Assembly (NCBI GenBank): GCA_038503035.1
Contig: JAVSML010024717.1
Coordinates: forward strand, 62,001 to 126,000
Reading direction: 5' to 3'
DNA from: Crocodylus rhombifer
Taxonomy: Eukaryota > Chordata > Crocodylia > Crocodylidae
DNA length: 64,000 nt
Shown here: positions 47,029 to 58,287 of the stretch, piece after piece
How positions within the stretch are numbered: position 1 is the first letter of the stretch
Layout of the letters: every line of letters starts with the position of its first letter
Position numbers and translations under genes: made by a program
Notes under the pieces: model-generated
The model's input: the letters and a program-made list of their open reading frames with translations, nothing else
What the model was told of the DNA's origin: nothing
Database searches by the model: none

Positions 47029-47907
47029 TTCCTTCCCCCCTACTCCAGGAGTATGTGCATAAATGGCCAAAAGACTTGTCCAACTTTGGTGTGCCAGGAA
47101 CAGCAGGTCACATGGGTCACAAGTAGCAGAGGCTGCCCCCTTTCCTCCTATCCTGTCTGGAATTCCTCTCTAACACATGGGCTACATCAATGACACTTGG
47201 ACCCCTGAGCCACCCCCCACCCCCATGTGGCCTCTGGCAGTGGCATACATCCCTTCACCTGCTACATGGGCTGTACTGGTAGAACACAGACCCCCCAACC
47301 CACCACATCCCCTGCAGGTGGCATGCAGGCCCCCCACCCCAGACACAGGATCTGTCAGTGTTATGCATCCCAGATTTTTTCATGCTGCAAGTCAGTAGAA
47401 GAAGCAGCTGCCATAGTCCACAAGCTGCATGTTAACAACTTATGGGTCACATGCTAGCCCCTCGCCACAGTTGGACAGTCGTGGCAGTAATATCGGCAGC
47501 AAGGGCAATTTACCCTGCTCATTTCCTCCACACATTCACATTCTGTCAGACTGGGCAGTTTCCATCTCAACCTATGCTTGCTACATCTAATGGGTAACTA
47601 AGCAGAACTTTCTCATCCAGGTTACCAAAGTCTTTAATAGATAATGTTACTAATGTTACTACTATTATGATAGTAGGCATATTTGAACTATGTTCATATT
47701 CTTTAGAAAGTATACTCAGCACTGCTACTACTTTCTCCATGACACATCACAGGGTGAATCCACATTGGAAGGAGTTTGAGATATCATTAAAGACTTTCAG
47801 ATAACAAGGAATAGCCATATTGAATTAAGGGTATTGAATGTCCACTTTTTAAATGCCAGCCTAAAAGAACTTGTTCTCAGAGGACCAAAAACACATTTAA
47901 ATCAATT
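47029..47907. other. Unassigned spacer, partly C-rich
   Basis: 47200-47350 is C-rich ('ccccccacccc'), otherwise unremarkable. No gene or element boundary recognised. Confidence 0.45.
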
Positions 47908-48553
47908 AGAGCGCATCAAGACAAGCTTGCATGTACCTCTTGCAGTGTCTGAAAGCAGCTTGAGATGCAGCAAGAGGCATGCTGCGAACAAAGAAACATC
48001 CCCCATGCTGCATATTTGCAGTGCTTACTCTAAATTTGATACCTGGAAATCCAGGTATCAAAAAATAACCCACGGAAAAAAAGTGGGGCCAACAAACCCC
48101 CAAGACAAATGGTGGTGGACCCTCCAGGGACACTCTGGTATCTAGCCAGAGTGTCTCTACAGTGTTTCTGTTGCCTCAGCCTGCACCCTTTGCATGCAGA
48201 GCAAACAGAAGAAGGGCAAGGAAGAGGTGGGACTCAGCCCTGGGCGCTGTCCCAGGTAAGCAGGGATCGGGGTGGGGAGGCTTTGTGGTTTTGGGAGGGG
48301 ATTTGTGGGTATGGGGTGTGTGGGTGGGTGTGTAGGGAGTGGCACGGGGTTTGTGGGGGTGGTGTGGGGTGTGGGAGGGAAGTCAGGTTTGTGGGAGGGC
48401 CACCACACACCTGCTCCTAGCGGCTCCATCCAGGCCATGCCAGTGGCCTGTGTGGGGAGAATGGGCCCAGGTGGACCCAACCTAACCTGGCCCAGCACAG
48501 CCCACTAGTGTGCCTTTGCACAGGACCAGGATGTGTGTCTTGGTAACTGGGGC
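47908..48553. mobile_element. Foldback MITE with GATACCTGG hairpin
   Basis: The left end resembles those at 10.9 and 38.6 kb ('gcgcatcaagacaagcttgcatg'). 'cccatgctgcatatttgcag' is followed by the near-palindrome tgatacctgg-aaat-ccaggtatca at 48037-48060, as in those two elements. The right end near 48530-48553 ('gatgtgtgtcttggtaactg') is decayed, so that boundary is approximate. The interior 48284-48400 is strongly G/T-rich. Confidence 0.6.
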
Positions 48554-49090
48554 TCCTGTCCAAAGGCTACAGGTGTAGACTGGTTTCTGATCACTTATAC
48601 CAGAAAAAGTGCAATGTCTGTACTGGGTGTAAAACCATAAAAGATATGAGCAAGAAACAGTATTCATGTCAATCTGGACAGCTGAAGAGGCAAGTACTTC
48701 TAGGCTGGGGGATTGGTACTAGATAGCTCTCAGTGGGAATTTTCTGGGTAGAGATTTGCCTTATTGGCAAATAAGGTGTCTAGGATCCTTATAGAGTCAA
48801 AGGAGAGACCTATCTGCTTCCCAAGGGTGACTCAGTATCCTGAATGCTGGCAGGGTACTAATAACAAATGGTGGCACAGGAGTGCATATGAACTCCTGAT
48901 CCTCCTTGAAGCTCAGGTGTCTGCAACAAGACTGCAAAGGAGATGCCTCTAGCATCCTATAGTCAAGAGTCTGCAAAGGGGTGGCATCTCAGTCATTCTT
49001 GGGGCCTAAGGTTCTCAGAGGGCTAACTGACAGCAGAACTAGATACAGCATAAAATAGAGTATGTATCTTTTAATGCATAAATGTTCAGA
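48554..49090. other. Unassigned spacer
   Basis: No recognised feature. Confidence 0.5.
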
Positions 49091-49885
49091 GCATAGTTTC
49101 ATAGTTAGTAGGGTCGGAAGGGACCTGAGCAGATCATCAAGTCAGACCCCCTGCCATGGCAGGAAACAGTACTGGGGTCAAATGACCCCAGCAAGGTATT
49201 CCTCTAGCCTTGTCTTAAAGACCTCCAGGGTAGGAGCCAGCACTACTTCGCTTGGAAGTTGGTTCCAGATCCTAGCCGTCCTGTGAAGTACAGTGAAGTA
49301 GCGCCTCCTGATATCTAATCTGAATTTACCCTCTGCCAGCTTGTGACCTTTATTTCTAGTCACTCCTGGTAGTGCTTGGGGGAACAGGAACTCCCCCAAT
49401 GCCTGCTGGTCCCCTCTGACTAATTTGTAACAGGCCACTAGATTCCCCCTCAGCCCTCTCTTGTGGAGGCTGAACAGGTTCAGGTCCTGTAGCCTCTCCT
49501 CATAGGACCTGCCCTGCTGCCCCCTGATTATGCGAGTGGCCCTCCTCTGGACCCTCTCCATGTTGTCCACATCCCTCTTGAAGTGTGGCACCCAGAACTG
49601 GATGCAGTACTGCAGCCGTGGCCTGACCAGTGCCACATAGAGGGGGAGTATCACCTCCTTGGACCTGCCTGAAATGCATCTGTGGATGCGTGACAAGGTG
49701 CGGTTGGCCTTCCTGACTGCATCCCAACACTGCCAGCCCATGTTCATCTTGGCATCAATGATGACTCCAAGATCCTTTTCTGCACTGATAAGAAGGGAGT
49801 TCCCCAGCCTGTAGGTATGGTGCTGTTCTTCCTCCTCAGGTGCATCACCTTGCACCTGTCAGTGTTGAATCCCATCCTAGGGATC
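49091..49885 (-). mobile_element. 5'-truncated CR1 with well-preserved ORF2 tail
   Basis: The 3' end is 'tttcatagttagtagggtcggaagggacct' (minus-strand element). The element covers the C-terminal third of the reverse transcriptase and a short 3' UTR, ending near 49885 by 5' truncation. Its sequence differs clearly from the 30- and 53-kb CR1s, so it belongs to another subfamily. Confidence 0.9.
49178..49855 (-). pseudogene. CR1 reverse transcriptase thumb and C-terminus
   Basis: A 225-codon frame with no internal stop: 'TYRLGNSLLISAEKDLGVII', 'MNMGWQCWDAVRKANRTL', 'LPLYVALVRPRLQYCIQFW', '[13 protein letters not shown]', 'LFSLHKRGLRGNLVACYKL' and the C-terminal 'VFKTRLEEYLAGVI'. The catalytic Y/F-x-D-D box lies upstream and is lost to truncation. 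The first 11 or so codons are out of family: 'FNTDRCKVMHLRRKN' lies in a neighbouring frame, so a one-base indel sits near 49830. No promoter or start is preserved; this is a fragment, not a gene. Confidence 0.85.
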
Positions 49886-52113
49886 ACAGGGACTGAATGT
49901 GAAGTCTTCCCTTATACCAGGGAAGTGCCTGTATTCCTGATGCGCCTTGCTTGCTCACATAACAGCCCCATGATTCTTGCATTCTTAGCTAATCAGTAGT
50001 ATGGCTTCAATGCCAGATGTGGAGGGGGACCCCTTCTCACAGCCCAATGGATGGACAGTGTGCTCTCCCAGGAAGTTCAAGATGTGGGCTTGAGGCCCCT
50101 TGGGATCAAAAGGTCCTAGAACTCAGATATCTTGCTTCTTAAACAAGTGTTATGACCACTAAGAAACTGGATAAAACTGGGCAGACCCACCAGCTACATT
50201 TTGTATGGACCTCCATGCACCTTCTTGGCATGACACACTAAGTGAAATACAGCCATACTTAAGGAATTGGGGAAGTAGTCTAAATTTAGGTGTTTAAATC
50301 GCTGGTCTGGATCACCTCAAGGCATGGGCAAGAGCCTAAGCCTCCATATGGAGGAATCTTTTCAATCGAAAATGGATGTACCTAATAAGACTTCTAGGAG
50401 GTTTTCCAGCCACTGTTGTTTTTATAACTTAAATCCAACTTAGGCACTGACAAGGTTGATTTGGATTTTGCCCTGTGTCAAAAGCTGTCTCCAACTGTAT
50501 AAAAATAACAAGCCTGATTCTGTTCTCAAGCCAGTGTAAAATCAGGAATAATTCAACTGGATCAGTGAAGCTACACTGCTGGTAAAACTCAAGCACAGGT
50601 GAAAAATCCGGGCCCGTATATTAACGTTTCTTTTATATTGTAAGAATATCTTGTTCTTTAAATTAAAAAAAAAGTCTATTTTTATTTTAATGGAAATTTC
50701 AGTGTTACAGCAAGATGTTTTATGAGTCAAGATATCATTAGTTGTCTGTATGACAACTAATTTTTCATCAAACTGTGATAGTTACTTTTATATTTGGAAC
50801 AGAATATCAAAAGTGCTCCTTATCACATTTCTAGTAGTACCATTTTCTCATCCTTGTTTTTCATGCTAAAGGAACTTGAGTTATACACTAGAAATGGTAC
50901 CTGAGCTATAAGAGTACATTTTTAAAAAAAATAATAATTGAAGGCAAGTGTGCATGAAGGGATTGCAATAATTCAATGTACCATATAGAAAAAGTAGATC
51001 TAAAATGGCAGTGACCTTAACATAGTCAAGAATGGACATACAAACAATTGTCAAAACCTATGAAATAGTCTTGTTAAAGGCTGAGCTGAACTTAGTAACA
51101 TAGTAAGCTACACTGGAAAAAAAGAAGTGACTTCAGTGACTCCTTAAGTCTTTTGCTGTACTGCCATCAGGAGCTTGACATTGATTTAGAAATGCTATTA
51201 AAGCATTGACCCATCTTCAACAAAGCTGACTGTTCTCTCATTTTCCTCTGGTCTATTTTAAGCATCAGCTAACATTGTTTCTCCTGTCTTTCATCTACTT
51301 ATCAGTCACATTCAGGCATCAGTCAGAATGTCCTGCATCAGCTTTCTGTTTAAGTAACACGTGTGCCCTCTTCCCATGCCATTTTGTCAAGATTTCTCCA
51401 AAGCCTTTTTAGTTCGCCAACATCGGACTTTACCATGTTAATGCCAGTTCAAGATACAGGTACATCAAAAAGTTGTTAAAAAGAAGACGCAGTTACTCTG
51501 TGTATTTCTTATTTTCCATTGTCCTATGTTCCAATGCCTTTCTGGACATTGGATTTGAAAGTACAGACGGTAATTTGTCTCTTAGTGTGGAATTATGGTC
51601 TCAGGTTGGCAAGGGCATAGGGAGAACTGAGAAGCAGAACTGCAGGTCAATTCTGAAGTAATTAATTACAATCATGTAACTTAGAGTTCAGGCTAGTGAT
51701 CATTCAATTATACTTGCAAGAGACAGAGCACAAATTGATTCTGTCCCAAATAGTTAGCAAGAAAGGTCATTGTGTCTCTTTTTCTGCCCTATGAAGGGAG
51801 ACTGATGAGAGATTTTTCTTACAGAAATTTAGCTAAATTCAATTTGAAGATGTTTTTATATATAATAAAATGTTTAAAGGATTGATACTCACCTAAGTTA
51901 ATATCCATTAATATTCGCAGCTTCAGTTTTACATAGTACAACCTATTTCTCCCACCTTTTAACTAGCTTCTTTAAGCAATCATAAAACTTACATATCTAG
52001 CATATAACATGGTATGTTGGAAGATAGCTGAGGAGTAATTAAGTATACATGACATTGCTACTTGACAAATGTGTGTTATTCCACACTACACAATATCCAC
52101 ACATTACTTAGAA
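49886..52113. other. Unassigned AT-rich spacer
   Basis: No gene or repeat terminus is recognisable in this 2.2-kb stretch. Confidence 0.5.
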
Positions 52114-52440
52114 CAGTGGTGCTCGCAATTTTGGACCCATGGGCCAGATGAATGGTGTGGGGCAATTCCTTGGGCTGGATCAGGCTTCATGCCACCCCTG
52201 AGTTCTGGGGCCAGGCTCCAGGGCTCCACATCACCTCTACTCAGCCAGGATTAGGCTCTGAGGTCCTTTGCTGATCTCCTGCAGGGCAAGATCAGGTCCC
52301 ACACCATCCTGGATGCTTAATAAAGCACACAGGGCTGTGCTCTAGGGTGCTTCTCACAGATCCATGGAAGCACCATGGACCAGATGACATAGTGCCAAGG
52401 GCCACATCTGGCCCACAAGCCAGGGTCTGAGTATCTTTCG
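52114..52440. mobile_element. hAT-like element or fragment
   Basis: The left end CAGTGGTGCTCGCAATTTTGG followed by 'acccatgggccagatg' fits hAT termini of this genome. The right part 'ggccacatctggcccacaagcc' is the inverse of 'gggccagat'-type subterminal sequence. The right terminus is decayed and no clear 8-bp duplication is found. Confidence 0.55.
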
Positions 52441-52591
52441 CATAGGAAAAGAAGGGAGTTTAAAGGGAAAGTAATTATGCTTTTCTGGATGTAGTCAATA
52501 CAGAGCATTGTTATTTATAGCAATCTAGACAGCTATTGCTGTCTTCCTGTTGAAGTTATATATTTTTTGTTTTCAGGATGACATGACCATA

Positions 52592-52909
52592 CAGTGAAAG
52601 GCAGGGTGCTGGTTATCTAAAAATTGGGTTATCTGAGAGTTAAATCAGCCTCAACCCGCAGTGGCAGCCTGCCCTGCCCCACACAGATCCCTTTCCCCTC
52701 CCCCTACCCTTTCACCTGCAGACTCCCAGCAGCTCCTCTATTGGCAGCATCACTAAGTGATGTAAACAACAGAAATACTTGATGTACAGCCAGATAGACT
52801 TGGCAAAGATTCCAGTTGCTAAAGTGAGGATTTGTATTGGGTGATATTGGCAAGTCCGGTTAATAGAGTATTCTGGTTAGTAAAATGCTGGTTAACATAG
52901 CTTTCACTG
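52592..52909. mobile_element. Tc1/mariner-type MITE, 318 bp
   Basis: The inverted ends CAGTGAAAGgcagggtgctggtta and (inverse) CAGTGAAAGctatgttaaccagc are flanked by TA on both sides (52590-52591 and 52910-52911). It is too short to encode a transposase. Confidence 0.8.
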
Positions 52910-53004
52910 TATTTTCATAGATTTCATAGACATTAGGGCTGGAAGGGACCTCGGAAGATCATTGAGTCCAGCCCCCCACCCGAAGGGCAGGAAGTCAGCT
53001 GGGG

Positions 53005-53404
53005 TCATAGGATCCCAGCAAGATAAGCATCCAATTTACTCTTGAAGGTGTTCAATGAAGGCACTTGAACCACCTCCGATGGCAGGCTGTTCCAGACCTT
53101 GGGGGCTCGGACAGTAAAGAAATTCTTCCTTATGTCCAGCCTGAAATGGTCTTGTAGTAGTTTATGACCGTTCGACCTCGTCATCCCTTGGGGCACTCTG
53201 GTAAAGAAACGTTCCCCCAGATACTGATGGTCACCCCAATAAACTTTTATAGGTAGCCATCAGATCACCCCTGAACCTGTGCTTTTCTAAGCTAAAGAGC
53301 CCCATGTCTCTCAGCCTGTCATCGTAAGGTCTGCTTTCCTGACCTCTGATCATGTGCGTGGCTCTTCTCTGGACTCTCTCAAGCTTCTCCACATCCTTTT
53401 TGAA
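53005..53404 (-). pseudogene. CR1 ORF2 C-terminal region
   Basis: Follows the palm segment after a stop at 53403 (where relatives read '[10 protein letters not shown]'). Contains a 63-codon frame 53005-53196 with 'GMTRSNGHKLLQDHFRLDIR', 'FFTVRAPKVWNSLPSE' and 'KLDAYLAGIL', the conserved end of CR1 ORF2. A stop at about 53004 matches the natural terminus in relatives. Confidence 0.8.
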
Positions 53405-54088
53405 TTACGGAGCCCAAAACTGGATGCAATACTCCAGCTGCGGCCTCACCAAGGCTGAGTACAGGGGGAGAAGGACATCCTGGGATTTGCTTGAGAAGCA
53501 TCTGTGGATGCAAGCCAGCGTTTTGGTCACTTTACTAGCTGCAGCATCACATTGCAGGCTCATGTTCATCTTGTGGTCAGTGATGACCCCCAAGTCTCTT
53601 TCTTCCATAGTGCTAGCCAGCGTAGCACTGCCGAGCCTATAAGGATGCTGCAGGTTTTTCTTCCCAAGGTGGAGAACCTTGCATTTTTCGGTGTTAAACA
53701 CCATCAGGTTCTCGTCCACCCATTTGCTGAGCCTGTCTTCTGGTGTGGATGTTTTTCCCCAAAGTTTGGTGTCATCGACAAACTTGGCCAGTCCACTCCT
53801 GACTCCAATGTCCACATCTTTAATGAATATGTTGAACAATATGGGTCCAAGGACAGAGCCTTGGGGGACCCCACTGGTCACAGGACACCATGATGAGTGA
53901 CTTCCATCAATTACTACCCTCTGGGTCCGACCATGGAGCCAATTTCCCAGCCAGCAGATCATGGTGGACCCAAGGCCACAATTGGCCAGTTTTGCCAAGA
54001 GGTGATCATGGGATACCAGATCAAAGGCTTTTTTGAAGTCAAGATATATGACATCAATCTCTTCTTCCTTGTCCAAGTGATAAGTCAC
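53405..54088 (-). pseudogene. CR1 reverse transcriptase, palm and thumb
   Basis: A 227-codon frame: 'IDVIYLDFKKAFDLVSHD' (first catalytic aspartate block), 'SGVPQGSVLGPILF', the catalytic box as F-V-D-D followed by 'TKLWG', then 'VFNTEKCKVLHLGKKN', 'ERDLGVITDHKMNM' and 'LPLYSALVRPQLEYC'. The catalytic aspartates are intact, unlike the 30-kb copy. A short deletion after 'TPEDRL' removes about seven codons relative to that copy. The frame ends at a nonsense change at 53403. Confidence 0.9.
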
Positions 54089-54272
54089 CTGGTCATAGAA
54101 GGAAATGCTGGCTATCCCTTAGGATGTTGGCATCAACCAGTGCATTAAGGATGGCTTCTTTAATAAACTTTTCTAAGATCTTCCCCAGGATAGAAGTCAG
54201 GCTGATGCGCCTATAGTTTGTCGGATCCACTTTCCTCCCTTTCTTGAAGATAGGCACCACACTGGCCTTCTT

Positions 54273-55166
54273 CTAGTCTTCGGGCACTTCACCAGAGTGC
54301 CAGGAGTTTTCAAAGATCCGTGCCAGGGGCTGGGCTATGACGCTCGCCAGATCCTTGAGTACCTTGGGGTGTAGATTGTCGGGGCCGGCTGACTTGAAGG
54401 TATCCAGCTTCTCAAGATGTTCCTTCACGAGATCAGCATTAATGGAGGGCAGGGGATCTCCCTCACCTGGATCTCCCTGTCCCGTAGCGGGCAGGGGCGT
54501 CCCATGGGACTGATGAAAGACCGATGCAAAGTACCCATTTAATAGGTTGGCTTTTTCCTGGGCATCAGTTGTCAATTGCCCCATCTGGTTCAGCAGGGGA
54601 CCAGTGTTGCCCCTGCTTTTCCTCCAGCTACCCACATATCTGAAAAAGGACTTTTTATTGTCCTTGATGCTCGAAGCTAGTTGGAGTTCAGTTGCTGCCT
54701 TGGCCTTGGCTTTCCTGGTTTGCTCCCTGCAGGACCAGACCAGTGCAGAATAATCCTCCTGGGAGGTGAATCTCGTCCTCCATCCTTTGTAGACCTTTCT
54801 TTTTAGCCTCAGGAGGTCTGCTAGGTCTCTGGAGAGCCAGGGGGGCTGCTGTGCCTTCTTGCTGCCTTTCCTCCAAGATGGAATAGACTTAGCTTGTGCA
54901 TTGAGGATCGCTCCCTTGAGGAGCAACCACTCTTCTTGAACTCCCATCTCCCTGGGGTCATGGTCCCTTAGGGCCTCACTGACCAGCCTCCTGAGTTTGT
55001 TAAAGTTGGCTTTTCTGAAGTCAAGGACTTCCATCTTGCTGACTGACTTGCCAGCTTTACGGCAGATGGTGAAGGTGATCAGCTCATGGTCGCTGTTACC
55101 CAGCTTCCCATCGATCACTAGGTCACTGATTAGGTCATCCCCAGTAGCCAGTACCAGGTCAAGCAT
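54273..55166 (-). pseudogene. CR1 ORF2 linker and reverse-transcriptase N-terminus
   Basis: The longest family-consistent frame in the window (297 codons): 'LDLVLATGDDLISDL', 'NSDHELI' (end of the endonuclease with the S-D-H block intact), a basic linker 'LLRLKRKVYKGWRT', 'DAQEKANLLNGYFASVF', 'AGPDNLHPKVLKDLA' and 'SWHSGEVPED'. It ends at TAG where relatives have tryptophan ('DWKKANVV'). Upstream, a frameshift near 55166 separates it from the rest of the endonuclease. Confidence 0.9.
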
Positions 55167-55730
55167 TGCTTTGCCTCTTGTTGGCCATAGACTTCTTGAG
55201 TCAGGTAGAGGTCATCCACGCACGAGAGGAAGCTTTGCGACCGCTCAGATTTTTCTGAGTGTTCCTCCCACGACATGTCCGGGAAATTGAAGTCACCCAT
55301 GACAACCATGCTCCTGGAGCATGTGGCCTCAGCCAGTTCTCTGGCGAAGTCCTGGTCAAGCTCAGGACTTTGGGTGGGAGGTGTGTAGTAGACTCCCACC
55401 ATTGTGTCCCCTGTGCCATGTTCCCCGCAGATTTTAACCCAGAGGGTCTCCAATTGTCCACTCTGGTTGCCAATATCAGCTTGCAGGGACATGTAGCTTT
55501 CCTTAACAGAGAGAGCTACACCCCGCCCCTTTTATCTACATGATCCCTCCTGTTCAGGGTATAGCCATCTATACCTGAGGCCCAGTCATGGGTGGAGTCC
55601 CATCAGGTCTCTGTTATCCCTATGACATCATAATTATTTGAATTGAGCAGGAGGATGAGCTCCTCCTGCTTATTCCCCAAGCTCCTGGCATTTGTGTACA
55701 GGCAGGCAAGTGTCCCCTTGGGGGCTCTTG
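55130..55730 (-). pseudogene. CR1 ORF2 endonuclease domain
   Basis: A 120-codon frame at 55130-55492 holds 'LWVKICGEHGTG', 'VGVYYTPP' and an intact catalytic 'VMGDFNFPD'. The N-terminal part in another frame (55500-55730) reads 'LACLYTNARSLGNKQEELI' and 'GITET' followed by a stop where the 30-kb copy has tryptophan. These are the diagnostic blocks of apurinic/apyrimidinic-type LINE endonucleases, which nick the target DNA to prime reverse transcription. Broken by at least two frameshifts. Confidence 0.85.
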
Positions 55731-55856
55731 CCTTGCCCACAGATTGTGCAAAATCTGGGGCAAGGGTGGGCTCCCTTAAGTGCCTTTGCCCACTGGCTTT
55801 GCAAGGGTTGCTCAGTGGGCCAGCAGTGGCGGCAGTCCCCCTGTCCCCCAGTGGGC

Positions 55857-56006
55857 TTAGTTTAAAGCCCAGTGGAGCAGGTCAGCCGGTCTTGCTGAGA
55901 AGAGCCTCCTCCCCAGGAGAGAGAGGTGGAGGCCATCTCTTCCCAGCAGCTCGCTGCCTCTCTCACCAAAGAGCGGGCTGTGGTCATGGAAGCCAAAGCC
56001 TTCCCG
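55857..56006 (-). pseudogene. CR1 ORF1 C-terminus (esterase-like)
   Basis: Fifty open codons ending in TAA (55857-55859) with 'LLGRDGLHLS' and the end 'DLLHWALN', matching the remnant at 30073-30222 codon for codon in length. The D-x-x-H pattern fits the last block of the SGNH/GDSL esterase fold of CR1 ORF1. The rest of ORF1 is absent. Confidence 0.65.
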
Positions 56007-56008
56007 AT

Positions 56009-56720
56009 ACCAGTGCCCCAGTTTTTGGTTGACTACGTGGATCCTCCTCTCCCTCCTCAGCCCATAGTTTTTTGTTTTTCTCTTAGACTGAAAGAATATA
56101 GAAGTGGAGACAATATCACCTCTCCTTTCCTCCTGTTTTGCCTCATTGCAATGTTGACTTAGTGTCTCTTGCTCAACTGAAGAAGTTTAAGCCCATTAGA
56201 GGGGTTGGGGAGAATCTTGAGTGCTGCTGACATTCCAGCTAAGATTGAGATTCTGAAACTATAATTTCTCTTTAGCTGCTAACCTGATTGCTAATACCTG
56301 AGTGTTGTGTTATAGTATGGTTTCTTCCACTCAAGTGGAGTAATGTGAATAAAAAACCCAGGTGAATGCAGAAATTGTCAAAGTCTTGGTACTGAAAGCA
56401 GCTGACAGATCTCAGTGAATTAGCATAGAAAGCCCAGTTTAAGCTATAACTAAGTTCTATATTCTGATTTGTAATAGATTTGAAATAAACCTGACTTTGG
56501 AGAGGGGGAGAGCACAAGAGAGAAAGGTACGAATGAAAGAAATCCAAAAACTCTAGGTGACACCACTCAACTTGTCCATCGCTCTTCTTAAATTTAGTAC
56601 TCCTAGTGATTTGAAAGTGAGAATTGAAAAATCAGGGCAAGTAGTATATCTGTCCATGGCAAATGATGGAATCAAATAAAGGCAACAAAGGGTTTAAGTC
56701 AGTCATTTTATTATTAAACT
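56009..56720. other. Unassigned spacer
   Basis: No gene or element terminus recognised. Confidence 0.5.
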
Positions 56721-56863
56721 GGGTGCATCTACATGTGTGCTTTATTGCAGAGTAGAGTAATTATTAGCTCTGTAGTGAAGTGTCACAGCCTACACTTGCA
56801 CCAGTATAAGGGCACAGTAAACTATTTAATTCTGCCATAGGATAGTACTGTGTAGATGGTGAC
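56721..56863. mobile_element. Short foldback MITE
   Basis: The left end gggtgcatctacatgtg and right end actgtgtagatggtg are inverted relatives, as in the other members of this family. The interior is AT-rich. The right boundary is approximate. Confidence 0.5.
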
Positions 56864-57483
56864 AAAAACACATGGGTAGACAATGACTGGGGGTGTAAAT
56901 TGTACCTAGCCAGCCCAGCCAACAGAGGGCCTATTCCATCCCAGTTCAAACTGCTGCTCTCCCAGGCACACAGATAAATGCTGCACCCAAGAGCAGTTCA
57001 CTCTAACACAAACTGCTCTGGAATTTATTGCATCGACTGTGGCCTAAACCTTGTCTCCTGGGTTCCATTGAAGACTGAGGTAAATTCCCAATTTTCATAT
57101 TAATCAAGTTCCAGTGATGTAGTACTAAATGACAGACAGTGTTGCCCTAATAAAAGGACACTAAGTAGTGTGGAGCAAGGCTCTATGTTTTACCTGCCCA
57201 AATCTTAGCAAAAAATAGCTTGTTAGAAGTAAACTTTTTGGAGTGAAGGGGGTTTGGAGTAGCACAAGGCAATAAAAGAAAAATGATACAATATTTTAAT
57301 TTATTGATGTATGTCTAACAGGAAGATGCACCACGTGTAACGTAAGCCAGTCCACTAATTAAGCTTCTGTAGGGAGGTTTTCTGCCACAAAGCTAGACTT
57401 TCTAGGCTGTTTCTGTGATAGAGGATAGATAAGACAGATAATCAAATGATGAAATCTATTCAAGAGGCAAGGATTTTTGTAAG
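56864..57483. other. Unassigned spacer
   Basis: No recognised feature. Confidence 0.5.
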
Positions 57484-57545
57484 TGATGTCTTTTATTAGA
57501 CCTACTGCATGGCTGGGACAGTCAGACCTGAAGAGGCATTCACTG
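57470..57545 (-). repeat. Penelope-like 3' tail, minus orientation
   Basis: 'ggcaaggatttttgtaagtgatgtcttttattagacctactgcatgg' is the inverse of the tail '...catgcag.aggtctaataaaagacatcac...'. It is related to the 'ctaataaaagatatc' tail of the element at 42.5-44.4 kb. A second copy in opposite orientation lies at 58290-58360. Confidence 0.5.
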
Positions 57546-57553
57546 CATTCTAA

Positions 57554-58287
57554 GGGCCTTCTTACACATTGCATTTAGCACATGCAAGTTTTAATTGGTG
57601 TTAAAAATAGCATGTACTTTGAGCAGTCACCAGTTGAGGGTTAATATCCCCTGTAGCACTGCTCTGACCTGCCCCTCAAGGGCTAGTGAGTAGGGTCAAG
57701 GCTAGGAACCAAGCTGTCTTTGTGCCTGCTCAGCTGGTCTGCTATCAGAGGCAAGGTAGGTGGCCCAGATTGTGGGTAGGTGGGGCCTTGCAGGATCCCA
57801 TCAGGCCCTACTATCCCTTGCCCCCCTTAATCAAGCCTTCTGCACCCCACCAGCCTGAATCAAGTCACTGCTGTCCCTGCACCCCCTCCATCCCTGAGGA
57901 TTCTCTACAGATGAGCTGCAAGGGCAAGTGGGGGGGGGGGGGCAGAGGGGAAGCCCTGGGGGTGGAAAAGTACCTGGAATGGGAGGGGAGGGCAGATCCT
58001 TACCTTTAGGTTCTTGCCTGGCTGCCCTGACTGTCACTGTGGAGGAAGATAGAGCAGCTTGGAGCAGTGCCTCTTGGGATGCTAGAGGACCACTCCCAAC
58101 TGGTTTTGCACCTGTGGAGCATTCACACAAGCTACCCTTGATGGAAAAAGATTATCTCTGAGCTGCTCAGAGGGCCCTTAGCACATTTTCCCCTGCCCTA
58201 ATATGTGGATGCTCTTGTTTTAAGGGCCCTTAACACATATTTTGGTTAATATGGAATAAAACCCTAAAGCTTGTCCACGTCTAGCCC
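57554..58287. mobile_element. Foldback MITE between inverted tails
   Basis: The left end gggccttcttacacattgc and right end agcttgtccacgtctagccc are weak inverted relatives of the family. Internal 'agggcccttaacacatat' near 58221 echoes the left end. A G12 run lies at 57931-57942. Frames of about 100 codons overlap G-rich sequence and are not credible. No clear target duplication. Confidence 0.5.

Larger units (their letters stand above)
52915..56008 (-). mobile_element. CR1 LINE, nearly complete ORF2
   Basis: On the minus strand from 56008 to 52915: the last 50 codons of ORF1, endonuclease, linker, reverse transcriptase, C-terminal region and 3' end ('cgaggtccctt...ccctaatgtctatgaaatctatg' in inverse). 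It is the same subfamily as the 30-kb CR1 and is uninterrupted by other elements. About 35-40 bp are missing near 54100 ('FVAGRSCLT' region), and several stops and frameshifts are present. Confidence 0.9.
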
